Source of the DNA: Mesorhizobium_G sp050247155
Lineage (GTDB): Bacteria > Pseudomonadota > Alphaproteobacteria > Rhizobiales > Rhizobiaceae
Direction of reading: 5' to 3'
DNA: 64,000 nucleotides
NCBI GenBank assembly: GCA_050247155.1
Contig: JBFWUS010000017.1
Coordinates: forward strand, 10,664 to 74,663
Positions 16,098-25,498 of the stretch are shown piece by piece. How positions within the stretch are numbered: the stretch's first letter is position 1; each line of letters begins with the position of its first letter. The notes under the pieces were generated by a model. The model was not told the DNA's origin. It saw only the letters and a list, made by a program, of their open reading frames with translations, and did not search any database. The translations under genes and the position numbers were made by a program.

Positions 16098-18293
16098 CTA
16101 CTCCACGCCGAAGGCCGCCTTGGCGTCGACCTCCCAGAAATCGGAGAAATCCTTAGTGAAGCGCGGCGACAGCTTGATCGCGCTTGCATACATCTTCTTC
16201 ACTTCAGGCGCGAAGTCGGCCGCCGCGACGCGCATGCGCTCCGAAGCGATCCACTCAGACACCGGTTTTGCGCGCGCCAGCCGCCTGGCGCGCATTTCGG
16301 CGCGGTGGCGCTTGGTCGCCTCCGGATTGGCGACCGGGAACCCCTCCTCGTCCTCGTCGAGGACGATGCCGAACACACCTTCCGCCGCCTCCTTGGTGAG
16401 GAAGCCATTCTCGACATCCCAGGCGGTCTTGACCGGATCGCGCTCAAGCACGTCGCCGTAACCGCCGCCGCCATTGTAGGAATGGGTGAAGACGTCGCCG
16501 GTCTTGTGCGGGGCGGTAATGTAGGGCCCCTCGACCGTCACGTGCTCGCCCTCCAGCCGGACTTCCAGCTCGGAGTGGTAGGGGTTGGTGCCGGTGTGAT
16601 GCGCCAGCGGCGCGCCCTTCTCGGCCAGTTCGAAGATGTTGGAGTTTCTTACGGCACGGTGCTTTTGGCAGGTCGGCGCCGGATAGCCGCCGCACATGCC
16701 GCCATTGTCGAAGACGCGCGAGGAATGTTCCGACGTGACGAGGCGCAGATGGTCGGTCTTAGAGACGAGCCAGGTCGACAGGAAGGCGCAGCCGCCGCGA
16801 TACTTGCCGGCGCCGCCGGAATTTGGGACGATCGAGCGCCCGATATAGAGCATCGGCATGTTCTGCTCCCAGATCTCGATGTTGCCCATGTCGGATTCCG
16901 GGTTCCAGCCGACATAGGCGGTGTCGAGCCCATCCTTGATGGCAAGCGCGCCCGAGCCAGCGGCGGCGCATTCGAAATGCGCCATGCCGAACAGCGTGCC
17001 GTATTGGCTCTGCCCGCCCATCTCGATCATCGGGCTGTTGACCTGCCCGACGAAGGCTTCTTCAACGAAGCCGCGGGCGATTAAGGAGCGCGCCAGCAGC
17101 CTTTGGAAGACGCCGTAGGCCGGCAGCAGCAGCGCCCAGGACGTGGCAGTCGCCACCATCTCGTTATCCGGATTGGTCCAGGTGCCATGCGGCAGCTTCA
17201 GCTCGGTCGCCATCCAGGCACCGTCATTGACGAGGCCCTCGAAGTTCATGTGCTGGGTCAATGTCACGAACATGCCGCCATCCATGCCGGCCGGCGTGCA
17301 GTTCATGGAGTGGTAGCCCCAGGGCTGCGTGCCCTCGAAGTCCATGATGATCTTGCCGTCGCTGGTGATCTCCATTTCGATCGGCATGTTGTAGAGCCAG
17401 TCGGGATCGCCGAGCGGCTGGTAACCCGGCTTGCCGGCGGTGACGTGGCCGTAGAAGGTGTGGCCGCGATAAATACCGGGCACGGTGAGCTGCCGCGTGC
17501 GAGCGAGCTGGGCGCGGCGGCCTTCCTCGATGAACTCCTTCGAGACCTGCATCCAGTAATCGAGGCCGATCTCGTCGATCAGCGCCTTCACGCTTTCGCG
17601 CATGTCGATGCAGGAGGCGACCTTGGCCTTCTCGTCCAGCACCCAGTAGATCGGCATACGGAGATTGCGCTCGCAGCGGATGACGTAGTCGCGCCGCAGC
17701 TCGTCGTTTTGGCCGACCTTCTCGGCGCAGACGAACAGGCCTTCCGTAAAACGTTCCTGCGCCAGCGCCACGTCGCCGCCAGGCGTGATGCCGCCGGCTT
17801 CCAGCTCGTGGCAGACGGCGCCTGCCCAGCCGACCAGCTTGCCGGAATGGAAGATCGGCACGACGTCCATCACGTCGGGCACCTGCACCGTGCCGATGAA
17901 GGCGTCGTTGTTGGCGAAGATATCGCCGTCATAGATGCCGGGATTCTCCTCGTAGCCGTTCCTGATCATCCATTTGATGAAGCGACTCATCGTGTGGACA
18001 TGCACCATGATGCCGTTCGACAGCGCGATTGCATCGCCTTCGGGCGTGTAGATCGCGACGACCATCTCGCCGACTTCTCGAACGCCCGGCGAGGCCGAGA
18101 TACGGCGCGCCATCTCGCGCGCCGAGACGCAATAGGCGCGCAGCTTGGTGTGCAGCGTCTCGAACTTCAGCGGGTCCTGGTTGCGCAGGTGGAGCTCTGC
18201 GATGCCGTCGTAGCAGCCGGTCTCTTCCATCAGCCGCTCGGATTCGATCAGGCGCTCGCAGAGGCGAAGGGCGGAAGCAGGTTTGTCCAGCAT
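16098..18293 (-). CDS. Hydantoinase B / acetone carboxylase alpha-type subunit
   Basis: 731 residues from MLDKPASALRLCERL at 18293. An upstream ATG at 18314 would overlap the previous gene, and GAGAGGG sits correctly before the chosen start. The HyuB fold is seen in IYTPEGDAIALSNGIMVHVHTM, GDIFANNDAFIGTVQVPD and the C-terminal SYNGGGGYGDVLERDP. In acetone carboxylase this subunit carries out carboxylation with Mn in the active site. Length and the accompanying gamma subunit favour the acetone carboxylase branch. The substrate is unproven: no alcohol dehydrogenase or thiolase typical of acetone use is nearby. Confidence 0.85.
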   Translation of the reverse strand: MLDKPASALRLCERLIESERLMEETGCYDGIAELHLRNQDPLKFETLHTKLRAYCVSAREMARRISASPGVREVGEMVVAIYTPEGDAIALSNGIMVHVHTMSRFIKWMIRNGYEENPGIYDGDIFANNDAFIGTVQVPDVMDVVPIFHSGKLVGWAGAVCHELEAGGITPGGDVALAQERFTEGLFVCAEKVGQNDELRRDYVIRCERNLRMPIYWVLDEKAKVASCIDMRESVKALIDEIGLDYWMQVSKEFIEEGRRAQLARTRQLTVPGIYRGHTFYGHVTAGKPGYQPLGDPDWLYNMPIEMEITSDGKIIMDFEGTQPWGYHSMNCTPAGMDGGMFVTLTQHMNFEGLVNDGAWMATELKLPHGTWTNPDNEMVATATSWALLLPAYGVFQRLLARSLIARGFVEEAFVGQVNSPMIEMGGQSQYGTLFGMAHFECAAAGSGALAIKDGLDTAYVGWNPESDMGNIEIWEQNMPMLYIGRSIVPNSGGAGKYRGGCAFLSTWLVSKTDHLRLVTSEHSSRVFDNGGMCGGYPAPTCQKHRAVRNSNIFELAEKGAPLAHHTGTNPYHSELEVRLEGEHVTVEGPYITAPHKTGDVFTHSYNGGGGYGDVLERDPVKTAWDVENGFLTKEAAEGVFGIVLDEDEEGFPVANPEATKRHRAEMRARRLARAKPVSEWIASERMRVAAADFAPEVKKMYASAIKLSPRFTKDFSDFWEVDAKAAFGVE

Positions 18294-18306
18294 GGCGTTC
18301 GCCCTC

Positions 18307-20448
18307 TCAAGCATGGGAATAGTGGAGCAGCGTCCATTCGTCGATGAAGACGCGGTCCTGCGGATGAACAACGAGTGTCGTCGCGGGATGTTCAATGATG
18401 GCCGGGCCAGTCACCTCGTGTCCGGGCTGCAACAAGTCCATCTCGTAGAGATCGGCATTGTGCCAGCGCCCGCCGATATAGGCCTCGCGCACGCCCTTGC
18501 GCGCCGGCGACGGATCGGGCTTGCCGAGCGGCCGCTTGACGAGGATTGGCTTCACCTTGTCGGCAGTTGCAATCAGGCCGAGCTCGGTGATCGAGAAGCC
18601 GGCCTCGCCATAGCGCGAGACGCGATGGTTGACCTTGGCGTAGACCGCCTCGAACTCGGCGATCACCTTGCGCATATCTTCGGCCGAGCCGATCGCGGAA
18701 AGCGGCGCCATCACCTCAACATCCTCGAGTTGCCCCGTGTAGCGCATCATCAGGAACGGCACGGTCTTGATCTTGTCGCGTGCGTGGCCGTCGGCGATCA
18801 TCTCGTCGACTGCCGCCTTGGTCAGCTCGTCCCAGACGACCGTCACCCGCTCTCCGAAACCCTTCAGCGCGGCATCAGAAGCACGGGCCGGAATGTCGAT
18901 CTGCGTCGACAGCGAATGCCGGCGCATGAAGTCGGCCGTCGTGCAGCCAAAGGCCGAAAAGGCCGCGGCGAACTGGAAGGTGACGATGTCCTTGAAGCCG
19001 ATGCCGCGCGAGCAGCCGGCGAGGTGCAGCGGACCCGAGCCGCCATAGGACAGCAGCGTGAATTCCGACGGGTGGATGCCCTGGCCGGAGATGACACGGC
19101 GCAATGCATTGTTCGCGTCGGCCTCCAGCATGTCGATCATGCCCTCCGCGGCTTCTTCGACACCCACGCCGAGCACCCGGGCGCATTTCTCCTCGAAAGC
19201 CTTTCTTGCCTTCTCGACCTGCAGCACGACCTTGCCGCCTAGAAAATAATGCGGGTTCAGCCGGCCGAGGATGGCGTCGCAATCGGCGATCGTCGGCTCC
19301 GTTCCACCCTTGGCGAAGCAGATCGGACCGGGGTCGGAACCAGCGCTTTCCGGCCCGAGGGAAACTTTGCGGGTCAGCGGGTCGACTTTCAGGATCATGC
19401 CGGCGCCGGCGCCGATCGTGTCGAGATGCAGGGTCGGCACGTTGAGCTTGAAGCGGTCCATCAGCGGTTCGTTCTCGATCCGTGTCTGACCACGGGTGAT
19501 GACCCCCATGTCGAAAGAAGTGCCGCCCATGTCCGAGCAGATCAGCGAGTCATTACCGATCAACTTGCCGACATAGGCGGCGCCCAGGATGCCACCGATC
19601 GGCCCGGAGATCATCGTCTCGTGCAGGCGCGGATGATTGATGGAGGTGAGGCCACCGAAGGAGAGCAGCGTCTGCACGCCATACTTGAAGCCGTATTTCT
19701 TGGAGACGTCCTCGATGCCCTTGAGCTGCTTGCGTCCGCGCGAGGTTGCATAGGCTTCGATCAGCACAGAGTTCAGCCGCGACTGCTCGCGGATGACCGG
19801 TCGAACCTCGTGGCTGGTGTAGACGAGGATGTCGGCGCCGGCGGCGGCAATCTCCTCGCGGCAGATTTCGGCGATGCGCTTCTCATGCCCCGGATTGACA
19901 TGCGAAAAAACGGTCATGATGCAGATCGCCTCGACCTTATCGGCGATCAGCTTCTTCGCGGCGGCATGCACCTCGTGCTCGTAGAGCGGCAGAATGACGT
20001 CGCCGAACTGGTCTATGCGTTCGGTGACGCCATGGGTGCGGCGACGCGGCACCAGCGGATCAGGGTGATGATGGGTCACCGCGTGCAGGCGGTCGGCATA
20101 GGAATAGTCGGCCCAGGCCTGCAGGCCGCGGCCCATCAGGATCATGTCCTCGAGGCCCTTGGTGGTGATCAGGCCGAGCTTGCGGCCGGTGCGCGACAAC
20201 AGCGTGTTGAGCATGCCGGTACCGGAATAGAGCACCACGTTGACGCCGGAGAACAGGCTCTCCAAGGAGACGCCCCAGGCATCGGCCGCGTCCTCGGCCG
20301 ACGCAAGGAAACCTTCAGCCTCGTTCTTCGGCGTCGTCGCCGATTTGCCGATCTTGAAGTGACCGTCCTGATCGACAAGGATCGTGTCGGTCATGGTGCC
20401 GCCGGCGTCGATGCCGATGACGATGGGATTTGTCGTGATCTGGTCCAC
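18307..20448 (-). CDS. Hydantoinase A / acetone carboxylase beta-type subunit
   Basis: 713 residues from a GTG at 20448, with AGGGAAG just upstream; the frame is open to an ATG at 20508. It has the ASKHA-fold phosphate loops: IGIDAGGTMTDTILVD at the N-terminus and ICSDMGGTSFDMGVI near residue 300. This subunit uses ATP to phosphorylate substrate and bicarbonate in acetone carboxylase. It is the first gene of a five-gene minus-strand operon (beta, alpha, gamma, SDR, choX). The divergent LuxR-type regulator starts 110 bp upstream and is the likely controller. Confidence 0.85.
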   Translation of the reverse strand: MDQITTNPIVIGIDAGGTMTDTILVDQDGHFKIGKSATTPKNEAEGFLASAEDAADAWGVSLESLFSGVNVVLYSGTGMLNTLLSRTGRKLGLITTKGLEDMILMGRGLQAWADYSYADRLHAVTHHHPDPLVPRRRTHGVTERIDQFGDVILPLYEHEVHAAAKKLIADKVEAICIMTVFSHVNPGHEKRIAEICREEIAAAGADILVYTSHEVRPVIREQSRLNSVLIEAYATSRGRKQLKGIEDVSKKYGFKYGVQTLLSFGGLTSINHPRLHETMISGPIGGILGAAYVGKLIGNDSLICSDMGGTSFDMGVITRGQTRIENEPLMDRFKLNVPTLHLDTIGAGAGMILKVDPLTRKVSLGPESAGSDPGPICFAKGGTEPTIADCDAILGRLNPHYFLGGKVVLQVEKARKAFEEKCARVLGVGVEEAAEGMIDMLEADANNALRRVISGQGIHPSEFTLLSYGGSGPLHLAGCSRGIGFKDIVTFQFAAAFSAFGCTTADFMRRHSLSTQIDIPARASDAALKGFGERVTVVWDELTKAAVDEMIADGHARDKIKTVPFLMMRYTGQLEDVEVMAPLSAIGSAEDMRKVIAEFEAVYAKVNHRVSRYGEAGFSITELGLIATADKVKPILVKRPLGKPDPSPARKGVREAYIGGRWHNADLYEMDLLQPGHEVTGPAIIEHPATTLVVHPQDRVFIDEWTLLHYSHA

Positions 20449-20558
20449 AGGTCGCTTCCCTTGCCGAGAATGACCAGAGGCTAGATTCCTCGGGGCGGAT
20501 CGCGCCATATGCCTAAAGACACAATGACGGCGCGCCGGCCGATCGCCGAGAAGGGATT

Positions 20559-21332
20559 ATGCCGATGGGGACAATCTGGGAGCCGCTCGCCAAGGCGATC
20601 GCGGCCACCGGCACCGACGACCATGTCGACCGCCTGATCGACCTGATCGGCGCGGACATTTCGCACGATCTTGTCACGGTCACGCGTTATTCCGCTACGA
20701 AGGTTCCGGAGTTCGTCAAGCACCGGCGCTTCTCGGACGAGATGGTGAGACGTTATCTCGACAACTACCATGTCTTCGATCCCTTCTATGCCTCCTGGCG
20801 GCGCGAGCGCCGCCTCGGCGTCATGCCGCTCAAGGGACTTGCCGACGAAGAGGCGAGGCGCGGCCAGTACATAGCCGGCTTCCTTGCGCAGTCGGAGATC
20901 TGCGACGAGGTCGGCATCATGCTAGCCGATGGCGGCGACTGGTGCCTCAGCATCTTCCTCGACCGCTCGACAGTATCGTTCAGGGACAGCGAGATTGCGC
21001 TGCTCAATCAGCGATTGCCCGTGTTCGAGGCGTTGCATGCGCTGGACATCAAGGCGCGTGGCAGCGACTTTTCCCGCACGTCGGCACCGACCGTTCCCGG
21101 AGCCACACCGCAGCAAACGCCGAGCATTCCGCCGGATCTTTGGCCCAATCTTTCTTCGCGCGAACGCGAACTCGTACAACTTATCCTCGCCGGACATCCA
21201 ACCGCCAACATCGCCGAGCGGCTAGGCATTACGGTTGGAACGGTGAAGAACCATCGCCGCCGCATCTACGAGAAACTCGACATCACCACCGAGCGGGAGC
21301 TATTTGTGCAGTTTTTCCAGCACAGAGTATAG
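20559..21332 (+). CDS. LuxR-type transcriptional regulator
   Basis: 257 residues. The last 65 residues form a canonical LuxR/GerE helix-turn-helix: LSSRERELVQLILAGHPTAN, IAERLGITVGTVKNHRRRIYEKL. The N-terminal about 180 residues (DRLIDLIGADISHDLVTV, YHVFDPFYASWRRERR) do not show an autoinducer-domain signature I can assign and are probably an effector-sensing region. AAGGGA precedes the start. It diverges from the carboxylase-like operon. Adjacent divergent placement and the shared 110-bp promoter region argue that it regulates that operon. Confidence 0.85.
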   Translation: MPMGTIWEPLAKAIAATGTDDHVDRLIDLIGADISHDLVTVTRYSATKVPEFVKHRRFSDEMVRRYLDNYHVFDPFYASWRRERRLGVMPLKGLADEEARRGQYIAGFLAQSEICDEVGIMLADGGDWCLSIFLDRSTVSFRDSEIALLNQRLPVFEALHALDIKARGSDFSRTSAPTVPGATPQQTPSIPPDLWPNLSSRERELVQLILAGHPTANIAERLGITVGTVKNHRRRIYEKLDITTERELFVQFFQHRV

Positions 21333-21601
21333 CGTTCGATTCACGGTCTAAAGGCGGATTAGTTGGAGCGCCCTTCTGCCTGAATGAACTGCTTGATGCG
21401 ATACCGGGAATATTGGCTCCTGTCGGCCGGATCGACCATGAAATGCAGCAGGATTCGATTACCTCAGGTATCGGAAATCGTCTTGAAGTCGATCGTGGGC
21501 TCAGCGGACCCGCACAAGGCCACGCCCAAGCACGAACGCGTAGACCAAACCATCGGCCGTGACCTCGACCAGACCGACCAACGCTGTGGACAATCTCCCA
21601 G

Positions 21602-22507
21602 TTGTTTCGGGGCTCTGTGGGAATCTCTGCAATAATACCCGCCAACCTGCTGGTGGTCCTCGACGCCCTGCTGGACGAAGCCCATGTAAGCCGCGCTGCA
21701 GATCGGCTTAGCCTGTCGCAGCCTGCCGCCTCGGCGGCGCTGCAACGCTGCCGGCATCTGTTCCGGGACGAGTTGCTCGAGCGCGGTCGGGGAACCATGT
21801 ATCTGACGCCGAAGGCCAAGGCGCTGCGCGCGTCGTTGAAATCGCTACTGGCCGGCGTGACCGATCTGGTCGATCCGCCCGAAGTGCCGCTCGCGGAAAT
21901 CCGCCAGAAGCTGAGCATCACCACGGCCGACTATCCAGCTTTGTTGATCATCCCGCCGCTGCAGCGGGAATTGCAGCGCTCCGCGCCTGGGATCGATCTG
22001 GTGATCCTGCCCTGGCACGGTGCCGACGCGGCTCGCACGGCACTGGCCGACGGCGGCACCGATCTCGCGATCTCAATGCTTCCCCCGGCCGAGGACGACC
22101 TGCACCGCGAGGAGCTTTTTGTCGAGCACTATCTGGTCGCCATGCGCGCCGGCCATCCCGGCGCGAAAGCCTTCGACCTCGACACCTGGCTCGCCTATCC
22201 GCACATCCTCGTCTCCGGGCGCGGCGACACGCGCACGCCGATCGATGACGAGTTGGCAAGTCGCGGCCTGTCCCGGCGCATCGGCCTTGTCGTGCCGACT
22301 TTCCAGATGGTGCCCGGCCTAGTTCTGGGCTCGGACATGATCGCCCTGCTGCCGTCGCGCGTCCTACCCGACTTCGAGGGGCTCGTGTCTTTCCCGCCGC
22401 CGGTTCCCGTGTCCGGATTTCCACTGCATCTCGCCTGGCATCGCCGGCGCGCCAAGGATGCCGCGCTCCAGCACGTTGCCGGCGTCCTCAGCCGAGTGTT
22501 GCGCTGA
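21602..22507 (+). CDS. LysR-family transcriptional regulator (NodD-like build)
   Basis: About 301 residues. The helix-turn-helix is LLDEAHVSRAADRLSLSQPA followed by ASAALQRCRHLFRDELLERG. The effector domain follows, with TTADYPALLIIPPLQREL and GTDLAISMLPPAEDD. The N-terminus is uncertain: the usual short helix before NLLVVLDALL is replaced by VGISAIIPA, so either a GTG near 21617 is used or the first codons have been altered. It lies 270 bp after the LuxR gene on the same strand. The 269-bp gap holds nothing I can support. Targets are unknown. Confidence 0.8.
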   Translation: MFRGSVGISAIIPANLLVVLDALLDEAHVSRAADRLSLSQPAASAALQRCRHLFRDELLERGRGTMYLTPKAKALRASLKSLLAGVTDLVDPPEVPLAEIRQKLSITTADYPALLIIPPLQRELQRSAPGIDLVILPWHGADAARTALADGGTDLAISMLPPAEDDLHREELFVEHYLVAMRAGHPGAKAFDLDTWLAYPHILVSGRGDTRTPIDDELASRGLSRRIGLVVPTFQMVPGLVLGSDMIALLPSRVLPDFEGLVSFPPPVPVSGFPLHLAWHRRRAKDAALQHVAGVLSRVLR

Positions 22508-22654
22508 AGTGTCCCGATGGCGGCAAGGACTTTTCGGGGAGCGCCGCATTTCGGTGTCGCTGCCGGTTGCGACGGCCTGAGTGCGGAGATCGCGCCAGCG
22601 TCACGGTGATCAGTGGCGGGATCGCCTGGGTTATCGCCATCGCCCGGAATGGGT

Positions 22655-22960
22655 TTGACGATTCACTAGGCCAAAGGCCAGGAATGGCGAGCCGTGTTCG
22701 TGCTCAACACCGTTGACGGCTGCATACCGTCCGACCTCGGCGTTGGAACAAGCGATGACATTGAGAAGGAACGCCGGTTGCTTTGTGTCGCTATGACACA
22801 GGCAGCCAAGGACAGCCTGTCGCCTGGTCGTGCCGCAGCGGTTTCACGCATGGTCAGTCCGCCTCAAGCGATCGCCATGTCTATACCTCGCGCACGCGCC
22901 TCATTCCACAATCGATGTTCTCAGTCGCGCATCGACATCTACGCGAGCCCATTTCGGCCC
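22655..22960 (+). pseudogene. Decayed C-terminal end of a UvrD/Rep-type helicase
   Basis: The plus strand encodes LTIH, then an in-frame TAG (22667-22669), then AKGQEWRAVFVLNTVDGCIP and, a few codons on, ERRLLCVAMT. This is helicase motif V/VI of UvrD-type proteins (normally TIHSAKGQEW and ERRLLYVAMTRA). After about 22800 the similarity moves to another frame (FTHGQ, then DRHVYTSRTRLIP). One nonsense change and at least one frameshift show it is dead. It marks the edge between the carboxylase-like block and the sugar ABC operon and is a scar of an older insertion or deletion. Confidence 0.7.
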
Positions 22961-23056
22961 ACGCCGATAGAAGGCATCGAAAGAGATAACGACCCAATCT
23001 GTGGTTTTGAGTAGGTTCGAATGCAGTCCGGAATGCATCATGTGATCGAGACCATG

Positions 23057-24409
23057 TTATGAGCCAGCTTCGGCCTTCGGCGGAGATTCGAGCTGAAGCG
23101 CGATCTCCTTCCACCGGTTGGCGAAGGTGCCGTAGGCGGTCTTGATGTCGACACCGACGGGCAGTTCCGGGCACTCGTTCTCGCCATTGCTGCCCCAGTT
23201 GACCCAGCCGGACTGGCGGCGCTGGACAATCTGGAAGGCGCCGGAGGGTTTCGAGGTCCACCAGATCATCGCCCTGCCGCTTTGCTCGTGATATTCGACA
23301 GTCTTGTCGGCGGGTCCCGGGAAGATGGTTTCGTGGGGCATGGCGGAAACGTCGACGGGTTGGTCCGTGAGTATCCATGGCCGGTCACCGAGATCGGCCT
23401 TCACATGGGCACTGGCGCGCACCTTCGCCAACCGCTCGCGCAGCTCGGCCTCGCCGAGCACGCCCTCCCAGGCGCAGAAAAGCCGCCAGTAAAGGTCCCA
23501 ATGAGCGGATTCGATGTCCGACAGATGGGAGCGGAATTCCTCGAACTTCTGGCTCTGGTTCGCCGAATTGGCCACGGTGTCGGCGACCATATCGACGAGT
23601 TCGCCCGCATAGGGATCCCCTGCCCGGTAACGCGTACCGCCAAAAGCCGCGAAGCGGTCGAAGACCAGTTCGCCCTTGCCGCCTTCGAACTCGTCGCCCA
23701 CGGTGATCTTGTTCGTCACGGAGCGGCCATTGATCACCGTCTGGAAAGAGTCGACGGTATAGCAGCGCTGGAAGTAAGGCGTACGATAGGTGAATTTCCA
23801 GTCGATGGCAAAGTGCTTGCCCTTCAGCTCCTCCAGCAGGCCGTCCGGGATGACGCCGTGCATGCGGTAGTGATGCAGGACGGGTCCGCGCTCGATCGTT
23901 TCGATCCGCACCTTGGTGTGTTCCGGGGGATTGATTAGCCCGTTCTCCGGCGTGAAGAACGGACCGTAGAAGCCGCCGATGGCGTTGTTGCCGGAGGGCA
24001 GCAGTTCGACGCCGTCGGCCAAGGCCTTGAAATGCCGGATGCCCCATTTCGACGAGCCGAGGCCCCGGGCGGTACCCGAGCAGAGTTCTAGATCGAATGC
24101 GCCGGTATCGAGGCGCGCGAAGCAATCCGCCTCGCGCCCTTCGAGCGTGGCGATGCCGGATGGCGTTTCGGACGAGCCGAGCGGCGCCTCCAACGTCAAG
24201 CGGCAAGACCCGGCAAAGCTGACGCAGGCAATGAAGCGAGTCTCACCGCTAGCGGCGCCATTTCGAAGGCGCTGGCAGAGTACCCGGTTACCGTCTTCGT
24301 CACGCGCCCACCACAGCGGCTCGCTGAAGTCCGCCTTGACCGAGAACTCGACAGGCTCATGATCGCGCACGCCCTCGAGCGGATCGGTAATCAGGATGGA
24401 ATGGGCCAT
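23057..24409 (-). CDS. Unrecognised 450-aa protein of the sugar ABC operon
   Basis: 450 residues from MAHSILITDPLEGVRDHEPV, with no signal peptide or membrane span, so probably cytoplasmic. It is rich in aromatic residues (WWARDEDGNR, HWDLYWRLFCAWEG) and its middle part alternates short strands, suggesting beta-sandwich or mutarotase-like folds, but I do not recognise the family. It lies about 60 bp after the permease gene at the end of a CUT2 sugar importer operon. A role in processing the imported sugar or glycoside is the best guess. No kinase, isomerase or dehydrogenase accompanies the importer, which makes this the only candidate enzyme of the operon. Confidence 0.6.
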   Translation of the reverse strand: MAHSILITDPLEGVRDHEPVEFSVKADFSEPLWWARDEDGNRVLCQRLRNGAASGETRFIACVSFAGSCRLTLEAPLGSSETPSGIATLEGREADCFARLDTGAFDLELCSGTARGLGSSKWGIRHFKALADGVELLPSGNNAIGGFYGPFFTPENGLINPPEHTKVRIETIERGPVLHHYRMHGVIPDGLLEELKGKHFAIDWKFTYRTPYFQRCYTVDSFQTVINGRSVTNKITVGDEFEGGKGELVFDRFAAFGGTRYRAGDPYAGELVDMVADTVANSANQSQKFEEFRSHLSDIESAHWDLYWRLFCAWEGVLGEAELRERLAKVRASAHVKADLGDRPWILTDQPVDVSAMPHETIFPGPADKTVEYHEQSGRAMIWWTSKPSGAFQIVQRRQSGWVNWGSNGENECPELPVGVDIKTAYGTFANRWKEIALQLESPPKAEAGS

Positions 24410-24472
24410 GTGAATATCTCCGGGAGAGGATCGGGAAGGAGGCCCGCCCGCGAGGTGGCAGGCCGGAAGGGG

Positions 24473-25498
24473 TCAGGATTTCGCAGTCTTCTTCGCTCCG
24501 CCGGAGCGCAGGAAGAGCGGACGCTGCTTCAGGCTGTCGATGGCGACGGCAAGGATGATCACCACGCCCTTGATGAGAAGCTGGGTGAAGAACTGCACGT
24601 TGAGCAGGATGAGGCCTGTGCTCAAAACGCCGAGGATGACCGAGCCGATCAGCGTGCCGACGATGCGTCCGCGCCCGCCGGCGAGGCTCGTTCCGCCAAG
24701 CACCACGGCGGCGATGGCGTCGAGTTCGTAGCCGGTACCCGCCGTGGGTTGGGCCGAGATGACACGGGCGGCGAAGATCACGCCGGCAAGCCCCGCGCAG
24801 GCGCCGGCCAGCACATAGACGGAGGTGATGACCCGCTTGACCCTGACTCCGGCGAGCTTGGCTGCCTCCGCATTGCCACCGACGGCATAGACATGCCGGC
24901 CGTAGCGCGTGCGTTCCAGCACGAACCAGATCACCGCATAGACGACAGCCATGACGATGACCGGAACCGGGATGGGACCGACATAGCCATTGCCGAGATC
25001 GCGGAAATTGAGACTCGACGAGACGATCGGCTGGCCGTCCGTGATCGTATAGGCGAGGCCGCGCAGGAAGGTCATCGTCCCGAGGGTCACGATGAAGGGC
25101 GCGAGCGCGAGATAGGCGGTGAGCCAGCCGTTGACGAGGCCGCAGAGCGCTCCAACCGCCATGCCGAGCGAGACGGCGAGCGGCGCCGGAACGCCGGCGA
25201 TGGCTGCGATCACTGCAACCACGCCCGAGACGGCGACGGTCGAGCCGACCGACAGGTCGATCCCGCCCGTCAGGATGACCACGGTCATCCCCGCCGCGAG
25301 GATCGCGTTGATCGAGATCGCGCGGGCAATGTTCAAGAGGTTATCCACGCGGTTGAAATTCGGGGCGATAATCGCCATCAGCAGGACGAGTGCCACCAGC
25401 ACCATCAGGATGCCGACGCGATCCCACCAGCGGGCAAAGTCGAACGGTTCGCGCGCCGGCCGTGCCGGGTTCATCGCATTGGTCTCTTCGCTGTTCAT
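24473..25498 (-). CDS. CUT2 sugar ABC permease, RbsC-like
   Basis: 341 residues from MNSEETNAMNPARPAREPFD at 25498, overlapping the ATPase stop by ATGA. It is very hydrophobic, with about nine or ten spans, and shows the RbsC-family motif ILTGGIDLSVGS, followed by GGNAEAAKLAGVRVKR and GTSLAGGRGRIVGT. It forms the membrane pore with the tandem ATPase upstream. The ribose family also imports xylose, galactose, inositol and erythritol, so the sugar cannot be named. Confidence 0.92.
   Translation of the reverse strand: MNSEETNAMNPARPAREPFDFARWWDRVGILMVLVALVLLMAIIAPNFNRVDNLLNIARAISINAILAAGMTVVILTGGIDLSVGSTVAVSGVVAVIAAIAGVPAPLAVSLGMAVGALCGLVNGWLTAYLALAPFIVTLGTMTFLRGLAYTITDGQPIVSSSLNFRDLGNGYVGPIPVPVIVMAVVYAVIWFVLERTRYGRHVYAVGGNAEAAKLAGVRVKRVITSVYVLAGACAGLAGVIFAARVISAQPTAGTGYELDAIAAVVLGGTSLAGGRGRIVGTLIGSVILGVLSTGLILLNVQFFTQLLIKGVVIILAVAIDSLKQRPLFLRSGGAKKTAKS

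Noticed and set aside
21362..21442. A 26-codon minus-strand frame (MVDPADRSQYSRYRIKQFIQ) between the LuxR and LysR genes
   Set aside because: Protein-like composition, but no ribosome-binding site and no known relative. It is too short to support.
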